Part shown: positions 16,528 through 24,474 of the stretch, one piece after another
Numbering within the stretch: the stretch's first letter is position 1
Layout: each line of letters begins with the position of its first letter
From: Bacteroidaceae bacterium
GTDB taxonomy: Bacteria > Bacteroidota > Bacteroidia > Bacteroidales > Bacteroidaceae
NCBI GenBank assembly: GCA_017530735.1
Contig: JAFXMB010000085.1
Location: forward strand, 1-34,751
DNA: 34,751 nucleotides
Direction of reading: 5' to 3'
Notes under the pieces: generated by a model
Database searches by the model: none
Seen by the model: only the letters and a program-made list of their open reading frames with translations
What the model was told of the DNA's origin: nothing
Translations under genes and position numbers: made by a program

Positions 16528-16946
16528 AACGATTGGAAGATATTGAAAAGCTGAGTATGCTTGATCTTGACCGGATAGCATCCGACGAGAGCATCGAGGT
16601 ACCCTCATCGCTCAAGCACGACATAGCCGTAACGGCCCGTGCCCTTGAGATGTCATCCAAAGAAGAGGATGTGGTCAGTGAAACACACACACCTAACCGC
16701 AGATACAGAAAGATCCTGAGGTTAATATCCTATCCCGCAGCAGCTGTGGCAATAGTCACAATTGGTATGCGACTCTCATTCCAGGATTCCATTCCTACTC
16801 CCAAGGACACCTTTGATGATCCCAGAATGGCTTACATCCAGATGGAGCAGGTATTAGGATTCATATCAGAGAAAATGACCACCGGTATGGAAATTGCAGA
16901 TGCAGCCGAGCCGGTTATTGATAAAACGATAAAAGCACTAAAATGA
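16524..16946 (+). CDS. Probable membrane anti-sigma factor (140 aa)
   Basis: A 140-residue protein with a soluble N-terminal region (1-65), one membrane segment at about 69-85 (ISYPAAAVAIVTIGMRL) and a C-terminal region that would face the periplasm. No zinc-binding anti-sigma motif (HxxxCxxC) is visible, so the call rests on position and topology: it overlaps the ECF sigma gene by ATGA and overlaps the next secreted-protein gene by ATGA too. This is the standard layout in which a membrane protein holds the sigma factor until an extracytoplasmic signal arrives. The C-terminal part has helices such as MAYIQMEQVLGFISEKMTTG that might contact the periplasmic partner. Confidence 0.6.
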   Translation: MKRLEDIEKLSMLDLDRIASDESIEVPSSLKHDIAVTARALEMSSKEEDVVSETHTPNRRYRKILRLISYPAAAVAIVTIGMRLSFQDSIPTPKDTFDDPRMAYIQMEQVLGFISEKMTTGMEIADAAEPVIDKTIKALK

Positions 16947-17440
16947 AAAGAATAGCAGCATTTGTGGCAGCAATGTTTCTGCTCACTGCCGGAGCCTGGG
17001 CACAGGACGGCAAGGGAATCTACAACAAGTATTCCGACAATGAAGAGGTAAGTGCAGTCTACATTTCCTCATCAATGTTCAAACTTATGGGCAAGGTACC
17101 CAACATGGAACTGGGTGAAGGCAGTTCCATGGATCTGGGAGCCATAATCAAGAATCTCAACTCCATGTATCTCCTGGATTGCGAGGACCCTGAACTATGC
17201 TCCGAGATCAAGTCCGATGTAAACAAGTTCATCAAAAAGTATGACTTTGAGATGCTGATGGAAATAAAGGACAAGGGTGAAGTGGTCAGGATCTACACCA
17301 CCGGTAACGAAAAGACCGTAACCCAGTTTATCCTGACCGCAGCAGAATATGACGCCTTCACATTCATCTGCCTGGACGGCACAATGAGCCGTGCAGACCT
17401 TGAGAAGGCCATAGCGAAAGCCACACAACAAATGGAATAA
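16943..17440 (+). CDS. DUF4252 family secreted protein
   Basis: A 165-residue protein with a signal peptide (MKRIAAFVAAMFLLTAGAWA, cut before QDGKG). The mature domain begins with segments such as EEVSAVYISSSMFKLMGKVP, then NSMYLLDCEDPELCSEI, which I recognise as DUF4252, a small Bacteroidota periplasmic or outer-membrane family. Two Cys (CEDPELC) may form a disulfide outside the cytoplasm. It is the third gene in the sigma operon with an ATGA overlap and ends exactly where the convergent glucosaminidase gene ends (adjacent stop codons at 17440/17441). A role as sensor or target of the sigma factor is an inference. Confidence 0.8.
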   Translation: MKRIAAFVAAMFLLTAGAWAQDGKGIYNKYSDNEEVSAVYISSSMFKLMGKVPNMELGEGSSMDLGAIIKNLNSMYLLDCEDPELCSEIKSDVNKFIKKYDFEMLMEIKDKGEVVRIYTTGNEKTVTQFILTAAEYDAFTFICLDGTMSRADLEKAIAKATQQME

Positions 17441-18352
17441 TCAGCGAAGAAGGAGGGTCATACCAACCGACAGGGGGTTCTCGTCAGAGAGATGATTACG
17501 GTTTGCAAGAGGCTTCATCTTAACCCCGAACTGCTGGGAGATTGACCAAAGGCTGTCACCCTTCTTTACCACATAAGTCCTGTGCTCACGATCGGCACGG
17601 GACTTTTTTCTTTCCAGATAGATAAGTGTCCCGGCCGGCGGCACAAACTTGCGTTCAGCCTCGTTGAAACGGCGCAGCAGACTGAGTTGCATGCCGTATT
17701 CACGTGCAATGTCCTTAAGAGTCTCACCCTCACGCAGACGTACGCAGCGCTGTCCGTTCACCAGCATGGGCTGATGCGGCAACTGGCCCGGTTTGAGACG
17801 GGCTGCACCATTCCTGTCATAACGGTCCAGGCCGTAACGTTCTATGAGTTCTATGAGTTTGTCGGCGTATGTGGGGCTGGTGGCGTAACCGGCAGCCTTG
17901 AGGCCCCTGGCCCATCCCTTGTAATCTGTGGTACCCAGTTTGAAAAGGGACTGGTAACGGGCTCCGTTTACCAGGAACAGGGAGTGGTCGCGGAAGGAGT
18001 CATCGGCATCCGGGTAACAGCGGAAACACTCCTGACGCTCGTCATCGTCATGATACATCTTGCGGCCTTTCCAGTCACTGTGGCATTTGATTCCGAAATG
18101 GTTATTGCATTTGGTTGCAAGAGTGCTGCGTCCCGCATCGGACTCCAGAAGACCTTGGGCCAGGGTGATACTGGCAGGTATCCCGTATTTCTTCATCTGT
18201 TCAACAGCCATGACGTTGTACTTGGCTATGTAGGCCGAAAACGCGTCCTTGGACTGGGTTGATGTGACGGGGGCCGATGCCGTCGGTCTGATGACGGAGC
18301 AGGAAGCCAGCAGCAGAGGCATGGCAAGCGTTGCTAATCGGAGTATTTTCAT
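17441..18352 (-). CDS. Glucosaminidase-LysM cell-wall lipoprotein
   Basis: A 303-residue lipoprotein (signal MKILRLATLAMPLLLASC, lipobox LASC with Cys18). The glucosaminidase domain (about 38-175) carries SITLAQGLLESDAGRSTLA with the probable catalytic Glu70, and NNHFGIKCHSDWKG, both typical of the FlgJ/LytG glycoside hydrolase 73 family that cuts the glycan chains of peptidoglycan. Two LysM modules follow: one at about 199-248 (CVRLREGETLKDIAREYG) and one at about 258-303 (YVVKKGDSLWSISQQFGVKM), which bind peptidoglycan. It is thus a cell-wall-remodelling enzyme anchored in the outer membrane. The gene is convergent to the sigma operon and divergent to cdd. Confidence 0.92.
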   Translation of the reverse strand: MKILRLATLAMPLLLASCSVIRPTASAPVTSTQSKDAFSAYIAKYNVMAVEQMKKYGIPASITLAQGLLESDAGRSTLATKCNNHFGIKCHSDWKGRKMYHDDDERQECFRCYPDADDSFRDHSLFLVNGARYQSLFKLGTTDYKGWARGLKAAGYATSPTYADKLIELIERYGLDRYDRNGAARLKPGQLPHQPMLVNGQRCVRLREGETLKDIAREYGMQLSLLRRFNEAERKFVPPAGTLIYLERKKSRADREHRTYVVKKGDSLWSISQQFGVKMKPLANRNHLSDENPLSVGMTLLLR

Positions 18353-18435
18353 TACTGAGCGGATGGTTATGCGAAGTTAATGAAATATGCCGAAAAATGA
18401 GTAATTTAGCGGTCGGATATTTGACCCTAAAGCAT

Positions 18436-18918
18436 ATGAAGAAGCAGAGCCGGACCATAGAGTGGAGTGTATTGAATCAGGATGAACTGAGCAGTAACGA
18501 CCTGATGCTGGTAAACGCAGCCAAGGAGGCCACCGCAGGCAGTTGGTCACCCTACTCCGGATTCAAGGTAGGCGCAGCATTGCTGCTGGATGACGGTACC
18601 GTAGTAACCGGCAGCAACCAGGAGAACGCAGCCTATCCGTCAGGCCTCTGCGCCGAGAGGACCGCTCTCTTTGCAGCAGGTCACGCCCACCCCGGCAAGG
18701 CTGTCACGGCACTGGCCATAGCAGCCCGTAACGACAAAGGTTTCACGGCACAGCCCATCACCCCCTGCGGTGCATGCCGTCAAGTGCTGGCCGAGACCGA
18801 GCAACGCGGAAGGCGTCCTATCCGATATATACTTTACGGAACGGAAGGTACCATGCTGATTGAAGGCGGAACCGACACTATCCTGCCTTTCTGTTTCGGT
18901 GCCGACTCCATGAAGTGA
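18436..18918 (+). CDS. cdd: Cytidine deaminase
   Basis: Cdd hydrolyses cytidine and deoxycytidine to uridine and deoxyuridine in pyrimidine salvage. The ATG at 18436 gives 160 residues, the usual size of the tetrameric form; an upstream reading from 18331 would run into the divergent lipoprotein gene. Substrate-binding SNQENAAYPSGLCAERTA contains Cys72 (zinc) and catalytic Glu74; PCGACRQVL gives Cys111 and Cys114, completing the three-Cys zinc site of the tetrameric class. The fold start SPYSGFKVGAALLLDDG also matches the family. Confidence 0.96.
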   Translation: MKKQSRTIEWSVLNQDELSSNDLMLVNAAKEATAGSWSPYSGFKVGAALLLDDGTVVTGSNQENAAYPSGLCAERTALFAAGHAHPGKAVTALAIAARNDKGFTAQPITPCGACRQVLAETEQRGRRPIRYILYGTEGTMLIEGGTDTILPFCFGADSMK

Positions 18919-18968
18919 GTTTAAAAATTTTTAATGTGTCACTGTGTCACCGCCGACTGCTGTGGCAC

Positions 18969-18976
18969 AATGTTTG
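18969..18976 (+). promoter_or_regulatory. Possible -7 element for grpE-dnaJ-folC
   Basis: AATGTTTG matches TAnnTTTG at 5 of the 6 fixed positions, 28 bases before the grpE ATG. No CIRCE or similar heat-shock operator was found nearby, and no -33 TTTG is visible, so this is weak. Confidence 0.25.
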
Positions 18977-19004
18977 TTGTTTATAGGATGTTATCAGAAA
19001 AAAC

Positions 19005-19613
19005 ATGCAGATGAGTAAGAAAAACAAACATAAAATGTCAGAAAATTTCCAATCCGAGAACGACCAGGAAAAGGAAGTTCTGAACAGCGCGGAGCAAAAC
19101 AGTGAAACCGCGCAGCCAGATAAGGAAGAGAATAACCAGGAAGCTCAGGAAGAGACCGCAGAAACAAAACTCGTCAAGAGTGAAGCCGAGGTGGCCGACC
19201 TCAAGGACCGTCTGCTCCGTCAGATGGCCGAGTTTGACAATTACCGTAAGCGCACCATGAAGGAGAAAGCCGAAATCATACTTAACGGCAGCGCCGGCGT
19301 GGTAACCGATATCCTTCCTGTGATTGATGATTTGGAGAGGGCCATAGCCAACTCCGCCAAGTCTGAAGACTACAATGCCCTGAAGGAGGGTGTGGAACTT
19401 ATCTACAACAAACTCATGCACATCCTGGAACAGAAGGGATTGCAGAAGATATCACCCAAGAACGAGCCTTTTGACACTGATTTCCATGAAGCGATTGCCA
19501 TGATACCCGCTCCGAGCGAGGATCTTAAGGGCAAGGTTCTGGATTGTGCAATTGACGGATACAAACTTAACGACAAGGTTCTGCGCCATGCAAAAGTGGC
19601 CGTAGGAGAATAA
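19005..19613 (+). CDS. grpE: GrpE nucleotide exchange factor
   Basis: GrpE releases ADP from DnaK and so restarts the Hsp70 cycle. The protein has 202 residues if the first ATG is used; the third codon is also Met (19011), so the N-terminus could be two residues shorter. An acidic, Gln/Glu-rich N-terminal tail (about 11-55) leads into the long coiled coil and then the core with [19 protein letters not shown] and [12 protein letters not shown], both typical. The beta-wing domain ends with [18 protein letters not shown]-like residues, the classic GrpE C-terminus. It is followed after 4 bases by dnaJ; dnaK itself is not in the window. Confidence 0.96.
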   Translation: MQMSKKNKHKMSENFQSENDQEKEVLNSAEQNSETAQPDKEENNQEAQEETAETKLVKSEAEVADLKDRLLRQMAEFDNYRKRTMKEKAEIILNGSAGVVTDILPVIDDLERAIANSAKSEDYNALKEGVELIYNKLMHILEQKGLQKISPKNEPFDTDFHEAIAMIPAPSEDLKGKVLDCAIDGYKLNDKVLRHAKVAVGE

Positions 19614-19617
19614 CAAT

Positions 19618-20790
19618 ATGGCAAAGAGAGACTACTACGAGGTGCTTGAGGTCCCCAAGACCGCAACAGCCGATGAGATAAAGAAGGCTTACCGCAAGAA
19701 AGCCATCCAGTACCACCCCGACAAGAACCCCGGCAACAAGGAGGCCGAGGAGAAGTTCAAGGAGGCAGCCGAGGCTTACAGCGTGCTGAGCGACCCTGAC
19801 AAGAGAGCCAAATACGATCAGTTCGGATTTGACGGACTGAACGGTGCATCCGGATTCGGCGGAGGTAGCGGATTCGGCGGTGCAGGCATGTCCATGGATG
19901 ATATCTTCTCCATGTTCGGCGATATATTCGGAGGCGGCGGATTCGGCGGATTCAGCGGATTCGGCGGCAGTCGTACGCGAAGCCGCAGCGGAGAACGCAA
20001 GTCCAGAGGATCGGACCTGAGGGTTAAGGTAGCGCTGACACTTGAGGAGATCAACACCGGTGTCACCAAGAAGTTCAAACTCAAGAAACTGGTTCCCTGC
20101 CAGTACTGCAAGGGTACCGGAGCCAAGGACGGCTCTGCCGCAGAGACATGCCCTGACTGCCACGGTTCAGGTGTGGTAATGCGCACCCAGCAGAGTTTCT
20201 TCGGCATGGTCCAGACGCAGACCGTCTGCCCCCGTTGCGGAGGTGAAGGCAAGATTATCAAGGACCGTTGCCCGCACTGCAGCGGTGACGGCGTGGTTTA
20301 CGGCGAGGAGATTGTTGAGATAAACATACCGGCCGGCGTAGCAGAAGGCATGCAGCTCTCAGTTGAGGGCAAGGGTAATGCCGGAAAGCACAACGGCTAC
20401 AACGGCAACCTGCTGGTTCTGATTGAGGAGGTTCCGCACAAGGATCTGGTGCGTGATGAGAACGACCTGGTATACAACCTGCTGCTTACCGTACCGCAGG
20501 CCGCACTGGGCGGAGCAATAGAGATTCCCACGCTGGACGGTGCCGTCAAACTCAAGATTGAGCCGGGAACCCAGCCGGGCAAGATGCTGCGCCTGCGCGG
20601 CAAGGGACTGCCGGAGCTCAACTCAAGCCGTCACGGCGACATGATTGTAAACGTAAGCGTATATATACCGGAAACAATGTCCAAGGATGAGAAGGCCGCC
20701 ATGGAGAAGTTCCAGACATCGGACCACTTCCAGCCCACCCCTTCCATCAAAGAAAAACTTTTCCGGAAGTTCCGTAGTTATTTTGACTAA
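19618..20790 (+). CDS. dnaJ: Chaperone protein DnaJ
   Basis: DnaJ (Hsp40) delivers unfolded proteins to DnaK and stimulates its ATPase. The 390-residue protein has the full type I layout: J-domain (1-70, HPD at 33-35), a long Gly/Phe-rich region (about 75-125, with repeated GFGG units encoded by repeats of GGATTCGGCGG), a zinc-finger domain with four CxxCxGxG motifs ([32 protein letters not shown] at about 161-230), and the C-terminal substrate domains. It starts 4 bases after grpE and abuts folC exactly. All key residues are present. Confidence 0.98.
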   Translation: MAKRDYYEVLEVPKTATADEIKKAYRKKAIQYHPDKNPGNKEAEEKFKEAAEAYSVLSDPDKRAKYDQFGFDGLNGASGFGGGSGFGGAGMSMDDIFSMFGDIFGGGGFGGFSGFGGSRTRSRSGERKSRGSDLRVKVALTLEEINTGVTKKFKLKKLVPCQYCKGTGAKDGSAAETCPDCHGSGVVMRTQQSFFGMVQTQTVCPRCGGEGKIIKDRCPHCSGDGVVYGEEIVEINIPAGVAEGMQLSVEGKGNAGKHNGYNGNLLVLIEEVPHKDLVRDENDLVYNLLLTVPQAALGGAIEIPTLDGAVKLKIEPGTQPGKMLRLRGKGLPELNSSRHGDMIVNVSVYIPETMSKDEKAAMEKFQTSDHFQPTPSIKEKLFRKFRSYFD

Positions 20791-22104
20791 ATGAATTACC
20801 AAGAAGCTGTAGAGTATCTCTACACACAGACACCCCTTTTCCAAAACGTAGGCCAGGAGGCATATAAGGAAGGCCTTTACAACACGGTGACGATTGACCG
20901 CCACCTGGGATGCCCCCACAAACTGTTCAAGACCATTCACATAGCCGGCACCAACGGCAAGGGCAGCGTATCGCACACCCTGGCCGCCATCCTGCAGGCA
21001 TCGGGCCTTAAGACAGGTCTTTACACATCACCCCATCTGACTGATTTCCGCGAGCGCATAAGAGTGAACGGAAAGCCGGTGAGCCCAGAGTTTGTAGTAA
21101 ACTTCATAGAGAAAAACCGCGAGTTCCTGGAGCCGTTGCACCCCTCTTTCTTTGAGGTGACAACCGCCATGGCTTTCAGTTGGTTTGCCGAGCAGGAGGT
21201 CGATGTAGCCGTGATAGAGACAGGTCTGGGAGGCCGGATGGACTGCACCAACATCATCAAGCCCACCCTGTCGGTAATCACCAATATCGGTTATGACCAC
21301 ATGAAGTTCCTGGGCGACACGCTGCAGCAGATAGCCTATGAGAAGGCCGGCATTATCAAGAAAAATGTTCCCGTGATCATAGGCGAGCACAACGAGATAA
21401 CCCGTGAAGTTTTTACACGCAAGGCCGAGGAGGTTGGAACCAAGGTTATCTTTGCACAGGACGATTGTAAGATTATTTCGCATAAATACGTAAATCCGTC
21501 AAAGGTCGTTTACGAGACTGCCGCCCTGCCCGCGCTTGAGAGCGGTCTGGCAGGAATGTGCCAGCAGAACAACGCCAATACCATTCTGACAGCCGTTGAA
21601 GAACTGAAGCGACATAAATTCAGTATCCCGGAAGCAGCCATAAGGAAGGGCTTCAAGGATGTGTGCCGCATGACAGGACTGCGCGGACGCTGGCAGAGGG
21701 TGGGCAAAAAACCTGACATTATCTGTGACACCGGACACAACAGCCACGGCCTGAAATACATTGCAAAGCATCTGGAGGAACTCTCCTCAAAGCCGGGATT
21801 CGGCCAACTGCGCATTGTGATGGGCATGGTCAACGACAAGGATGTATCGGACGTACTGGCAATTATGCCCAAGAACGCCCGCTATTACTTTACCCAGGCA
21901 TCGGTCCAGAGAGCGCTTGACGCAAGCAAGCTCAGAGACCTGGCACGTGAGGCCGGTCTGACCGGCAGAGTGTTCCGTACAGTGGCTCAGGCAGTGACCA
22001 CAGCCCAGCGTGAGGCATCGGCCGAAGACCTGATTTTTGTAGGCGGAAGCACCTTCGTGGTGGCCGACCTGCTTACCATGCCGGATTTCTACATCCAGGG
22101 CTGA
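20791..22104 (+). CDS. folC: Bifunctional folylpolyglutamate / dihydrofolate synthase
   Basis: FolC joins dihydropteroate to glutamate and adds further glutamates to folates. The 437 residues match. The ATP-binding loop IAGTNGKGSVSHTLAAILQA lies at about 51-70, followed by GLYTSPHLTDFRERI near 75-90. Other Mur-ligase-like segments are VIETGLGGRMDCTNII and SVITNIGYDHMKFLG in the middle (metal-binding His), and DTGHNSHGLKY in the C-terminal domain. The ATG is the base directly after the dnaJ stop, so it is translated from the same message. A T-rich run follows the stop, but no good stem precedes it. Confidence 0.96.
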   Translation: MNYQEAVEYLYTQTPLFQNVGQEAYKEGLYNTVTIDRHLGCPHKLFKTIHIAGTNGKGSVSHTLAAILQASGLKTGLYTSPHLTDFRERIRVNGKPVSPEFVVNFIEKNREFLEPLHPSFFEVTTAMAFSWFAEQEVDVAVIETGLGGRMDCTNIIKPTLSVITNIGYDHMKFLGDTLQQIAYEKAGIIKKNVPVIIGEHNEITREVFTRKAEEVGTKVIFAQDDCKIISHKYVNPSKVVYETAALPALESGLAGMCQQNNANTILTAVEELKRHKFSIPEAAIRKGFKDVCRMTGLRGRWQRVGKKPDIICDTGHNSHGLKYIAKHLEELSSKPGFGQLRIVMGMVNDKDVSDVLAIMPKNARYYFTQASVQRALDASKLRDLAREAGLTGRVFRTVAQAVTTAQREASAEDLIFVGGSTFVVADLLTMPDFYIQG

Positions 22105-22125
22105 TTTTTTTTCACTCAATCGCTT

Positions 22126-22154
22126 GCATCGGTATCTGAAATTGGCTTAATTTG
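22126..22154 (+). promoter_or_regulatory. Probable promoter of the galactose/arabinose operon
   Basis: A TTG-containing -33 (around 22124-22127) is followed by about 20 bases and TTAATTTG (22147-22154), a 5-of-6 match to the fixed positions of TAnnTTTG and followed by CG as other -7 boxes here are followed by C or T. The left arm of the 10-bp inverted repeat overlaps this -7 box. Confidence 0.4.
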
Positions 22155-22190
22155 CGTTGTTTTATTTTTAATAACCAAAATAAGCCAATT
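22140..22190. repeat. 10-bp inverted repeat before the sugar operon
   Basis: AATTGGCTTA (22140-22149) and TAAGCCAATT (22181-22190) are perfect inverted repeats separated by 31 bases, ending 7 bases before the first ATG. Arm centres are 41 bases apart, about four helical turns. The arms could be two operator half-sites of a looping or tandem regulator, or a hairpin in the leader. Confidence 0.65.
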
Positions 22191-22197
22191 ATACTAT

Positions 22198-23283
22198 ATG
22201 AGCGATTTCTTTGTAAAAGAGAATCTGGCCGGCCTCAAGAGGGAGGATTTCCAGGCAACAGTTGAGGGAAAGAAAACAGATCTTTACATACTCCGCAACA
22301 AGAAGGGTGCTGAGATAGCAGTAACAAATTTTGCAGGTGCGCTTTGCGCCGTAATGATGCCTGACCGCAACGGCAAGATGGAAAGCGTCGTATGGGGTCA
22401 TGACAGCATCAAGCACGTCATGGAGAGCCAGGAGACCTACCTGAGCGTACTCATCGGCCGTTACGGCAACCGTATTGCAAACGGCAAGTTCACACTGGAC
22501 GGAAAGCAGTACACACTGGCCATCAACAACGATCCCAACAGCCTTCACGGAGGTCCCACCGGTTTCCACAAGCGTATCTTTGACGCCGAGCAGACCGATG
22601 CCCAGACAATCAAGCTGCACTACCTGTGCAAGGACGGCGAGGAGGGTTTCCCCGGTAACCTGGACGTAAACGTAACCTATCGCCTGACCGATGAAAACGA
22701 ACTGGTCATAGAGTATGAGGCTACAACTGACAAGAAGACCGTGGTATGTCTCACCAACCATGCCTATTTCACTCTGAACGGCATGAAGAAGAACCCTCTC
22801 ACGGTTCTGGACTACCAGATGACCATCAACGCAGATCATTATATTCCAATTGACAATACCGCAATTCCTCTGGGCACCATTGACGAGGTTGAGGGAACTC
22901 CGTTTGATTTCCGCACCCCGCACAGAGTCGGTGACCGCATCGAGGAGGGCATTCAGACCAAGAACGGCAACGGTTATGACCACTGCTGGGTACTCAACAA
23001 GCGCGAGCCGGGTGAACTGAGTTTCGCTGTCAAGTGCGTTGACCCCGCAAGCGGCCGTACACTGGAGTGCTACACCACCGAGCCCGGTGTTCAGTGCTAC
23101 TCAGGCAACTGGTGCAGCGGCAGCACATGCGCCCACGGTTCAACACTGCCCAAGCGCTGCGCTATCTGCTTTGAGGCAGAGCACTTCCCCGACAGCCCCA
23201 ACCGTCCCTACTTTCCCAGCACGGTTCTGAATCCGGGTGAGGTCTACACACAGACTACAATCTATCGTTTCGGAGTGGAATAA
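22198..23283 (+). CDS. galM: Aldose 1-epimerase, cytosolic
   Basis: Mutarotase interconverts alpha and beta anomers of galactose and other aldoses, feeding galactokinase. This 361-residue copy has no signal peptide, so it is cytosolic. Family motifs: IGRYGNRIANGKFTLDGKQY (about 86-105), LHGGPTGFHKR with His117, CLTNHAYFTL with His188 (catalytic acid) and CFEAEHFPDSPN with Glu326 (catalytic base). It is first in the operon, 9 bases before galK. The N-terminal KREDFQATVEGKKTDLYIL resembles the lipoprotein copy at 24475, so they may be related by duplication. Activity on L-arabinose is plausible because arabinopyranose has the galactose configuration at C2 to C4. Confidence 0.93.
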   Translation: MSDFFVKENLAGLKREDFQATVEGKKTDLYILRNKKGAEIAVTNFAGALCAVMMPDRNGKMESVVWGHDSIKHVMESQETYLSVLIGRYGNRIANGKFTLDGKQYTLAINNDPNSLHGGPTGFHKRIFDAEQTDAQTIKLHYLCKDGEEGFPGNLDVNVTYRLTDENELVIEYEATTDKKTVVCLTNHAYFTLNGMKKNPLTVLDYQMTINADHYIPIDNTAIPLGTIDEVEGTPFDFRTPHRVGDRIEEGIQTKNGNGYDHCWVLNKREPGELSFAVKCVDPASGRTLECYTTEPGVQCYSGNWCSGSTCAHGSTLPKRCAICFEAEHFPDSPNRPYFPSTVLNPGEVYTQTTIYRFGVE

Positions 23284-23292
23284 TCCCTTAAG

Positions 23293-24447
23293 ATGGATAC
23301 GACCATTCTGAGAAACAGGTTCCGCCAGCAGTTCGGCACGAGCGGTGACCTATACTTTTCGCCGGGTCGCATAAACCTGATCGGCGAGCACACCGACTAT
23401 AACGGCGGGTTCGTCTTTCCAGGTGCCGTTGACAAAGGCGTTGCCATTGAAATTTACCGTAACGGCTCCCGCAAGGTCTGCCTTCTGGCGCTTGACCAGA
23501 AAGAGCACCCCTACGTTGAATTCACGCTCGATGACACCTCAAAGCCTGAGGAACATTGGGCGTGTTATGTTTTCGGCGTGTGCAAGGAACTTGAAAAGCA
23601 CGGCGTAACCCTGGGCGGATTCAACGCTGCCATCACGGGTGACGTTCCGGCAGGTGCCGGCATGTCTTCATCGGCCGCACTTGAAAGTGTCTTTGCGTTT
23701 GCCCTGAACACCATGTTCGCCGATAGCAGAGTAGATAAGTTCGAGTTGGCCAAGATTGGACAGGCCACTGAGCACAACTACTGCGGTGTCAAGTGCGGAA
23801 TAATGGACCAGTTCGCATCGGTATTCGGACGTGAGGGATGCCTTATACGTCTGGACTGCCGTTCACTTGAATATGAGTATTTCCCCTTCAATCCGGATGG
23901 CTACAAGTTGGTACTGATTAACTCAATGGTCAAGCATTCACTCGGCAACGAGTACAACGAGCGCCGTGAGAGTTGCGAGAAGGCCGTAGCGCTGATGAAC
24001 CGTGAGTTCGGCGGCGTGGAGACCCTGCGTGATGCCAACTACCAGATGCTTGACACAGTCAAGGGTGACCTGAGCGATGAGGACTACCGCCGTGCCAAGT
24101 ACGTTCTGGATGAGAAAGAGCGTGTCCTGGCCGTATGCGCCGCACTGGAGAAGAATGACTACGAGACCGTAGGCAAGAAAATGTACGAGACCCATTGGGG
24201 ACTCAGCCGCGACTATACCGTAAGCTGCCCCGAGCTTGATTTCCTGGTGGAGACCGCTCAGGAGTGCGGCGTTACAGGAAGCCGTGTGATGGGCGGAGGA
24301 TTCGGCGGATGCACCATCAACCTGGTTCGTGACACAATATGTGAAAAGTTCGTTTCAAAGGCCAAGCGCGAGTACGCACGCAAGTTCGGAATAGTACCCG
24401 AAATCTACAGCGTCACCATAGGCGACGGCTCAAGAAAACTGCAATAA
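23293..24447 (+). CDS. galK: Galactokinase
   Basis: GalK phosphorylates alpha-D-galactose at C1 with ATP, the first committed step of the Leloir pathway. The 384 residues match. The galactokinase signature GRINLIGEHTDYNGGFVFPG is at about 25-44; the GHMP motif 2 GDVPAGAGMSSSAALE is near 115-130; and the catalytic Asp region reads CGIMDQFASVFG near 170-181. GHMP motif 3 is the Gly-rich segment VMGGGFGGCTINLV near 331-344. It lies between two epimerase genes. galT and galE are not in the window. Confidence 0.96.
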   Translation: MDTTILRNRFRQQFGTSGDLYFSPGRINLIGEHTDYNGGFVFPGAVDKGVAIEIYRNGSRKVCLLALDQKEHPYVEFTLDDTSKPEEHWACYVFGVCKELEKHGVTLGGFNAAITGDVPAGAGMSSSAALESVFAFALNTMFADSRVDKFELAKIGQATEHNYCGVKCGIMDQFASVFGREGCLIRLDCRSLEYEYFPFNPDGYKLVLINSMVKHSLGNEYNERRESCEKAVALMNREFGGVETLRDANYQMLDTVKGDLSDEDYRRAKYVLDEKERVLAVCAALEKNDYETVGKKMYETHWGLSRDYTVSCPELDFLVETAQECGVTGSRVMGGGFGGCTINLVRDTICEKFVSKAKREYARKFGIVPEIYSVTIGDGSRKLQ

Positions 24448-24474
24448 TTCATTAATCACTAAATAACCAACAAA

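Noticed and set aside
19850-19970. Repeated GGATTCGGCGG units
   Set aside because: They encode the Gly/Phe-rich linker normal for DnaJ, so they are not an independent DNA repeat or CRISPR-like array.
22105-22120. T-run after folC as a terminator
   Set aside because: No convincing GC-rich stem precedes the T-run, so I did not call an intrinsic terminator.
22189-22983. 264-codon minus-strand frame under the first galM
   Set aside because: Antisense to a gene with intact catalytic motifs; the shadow protein has an odd composition and no promoter.
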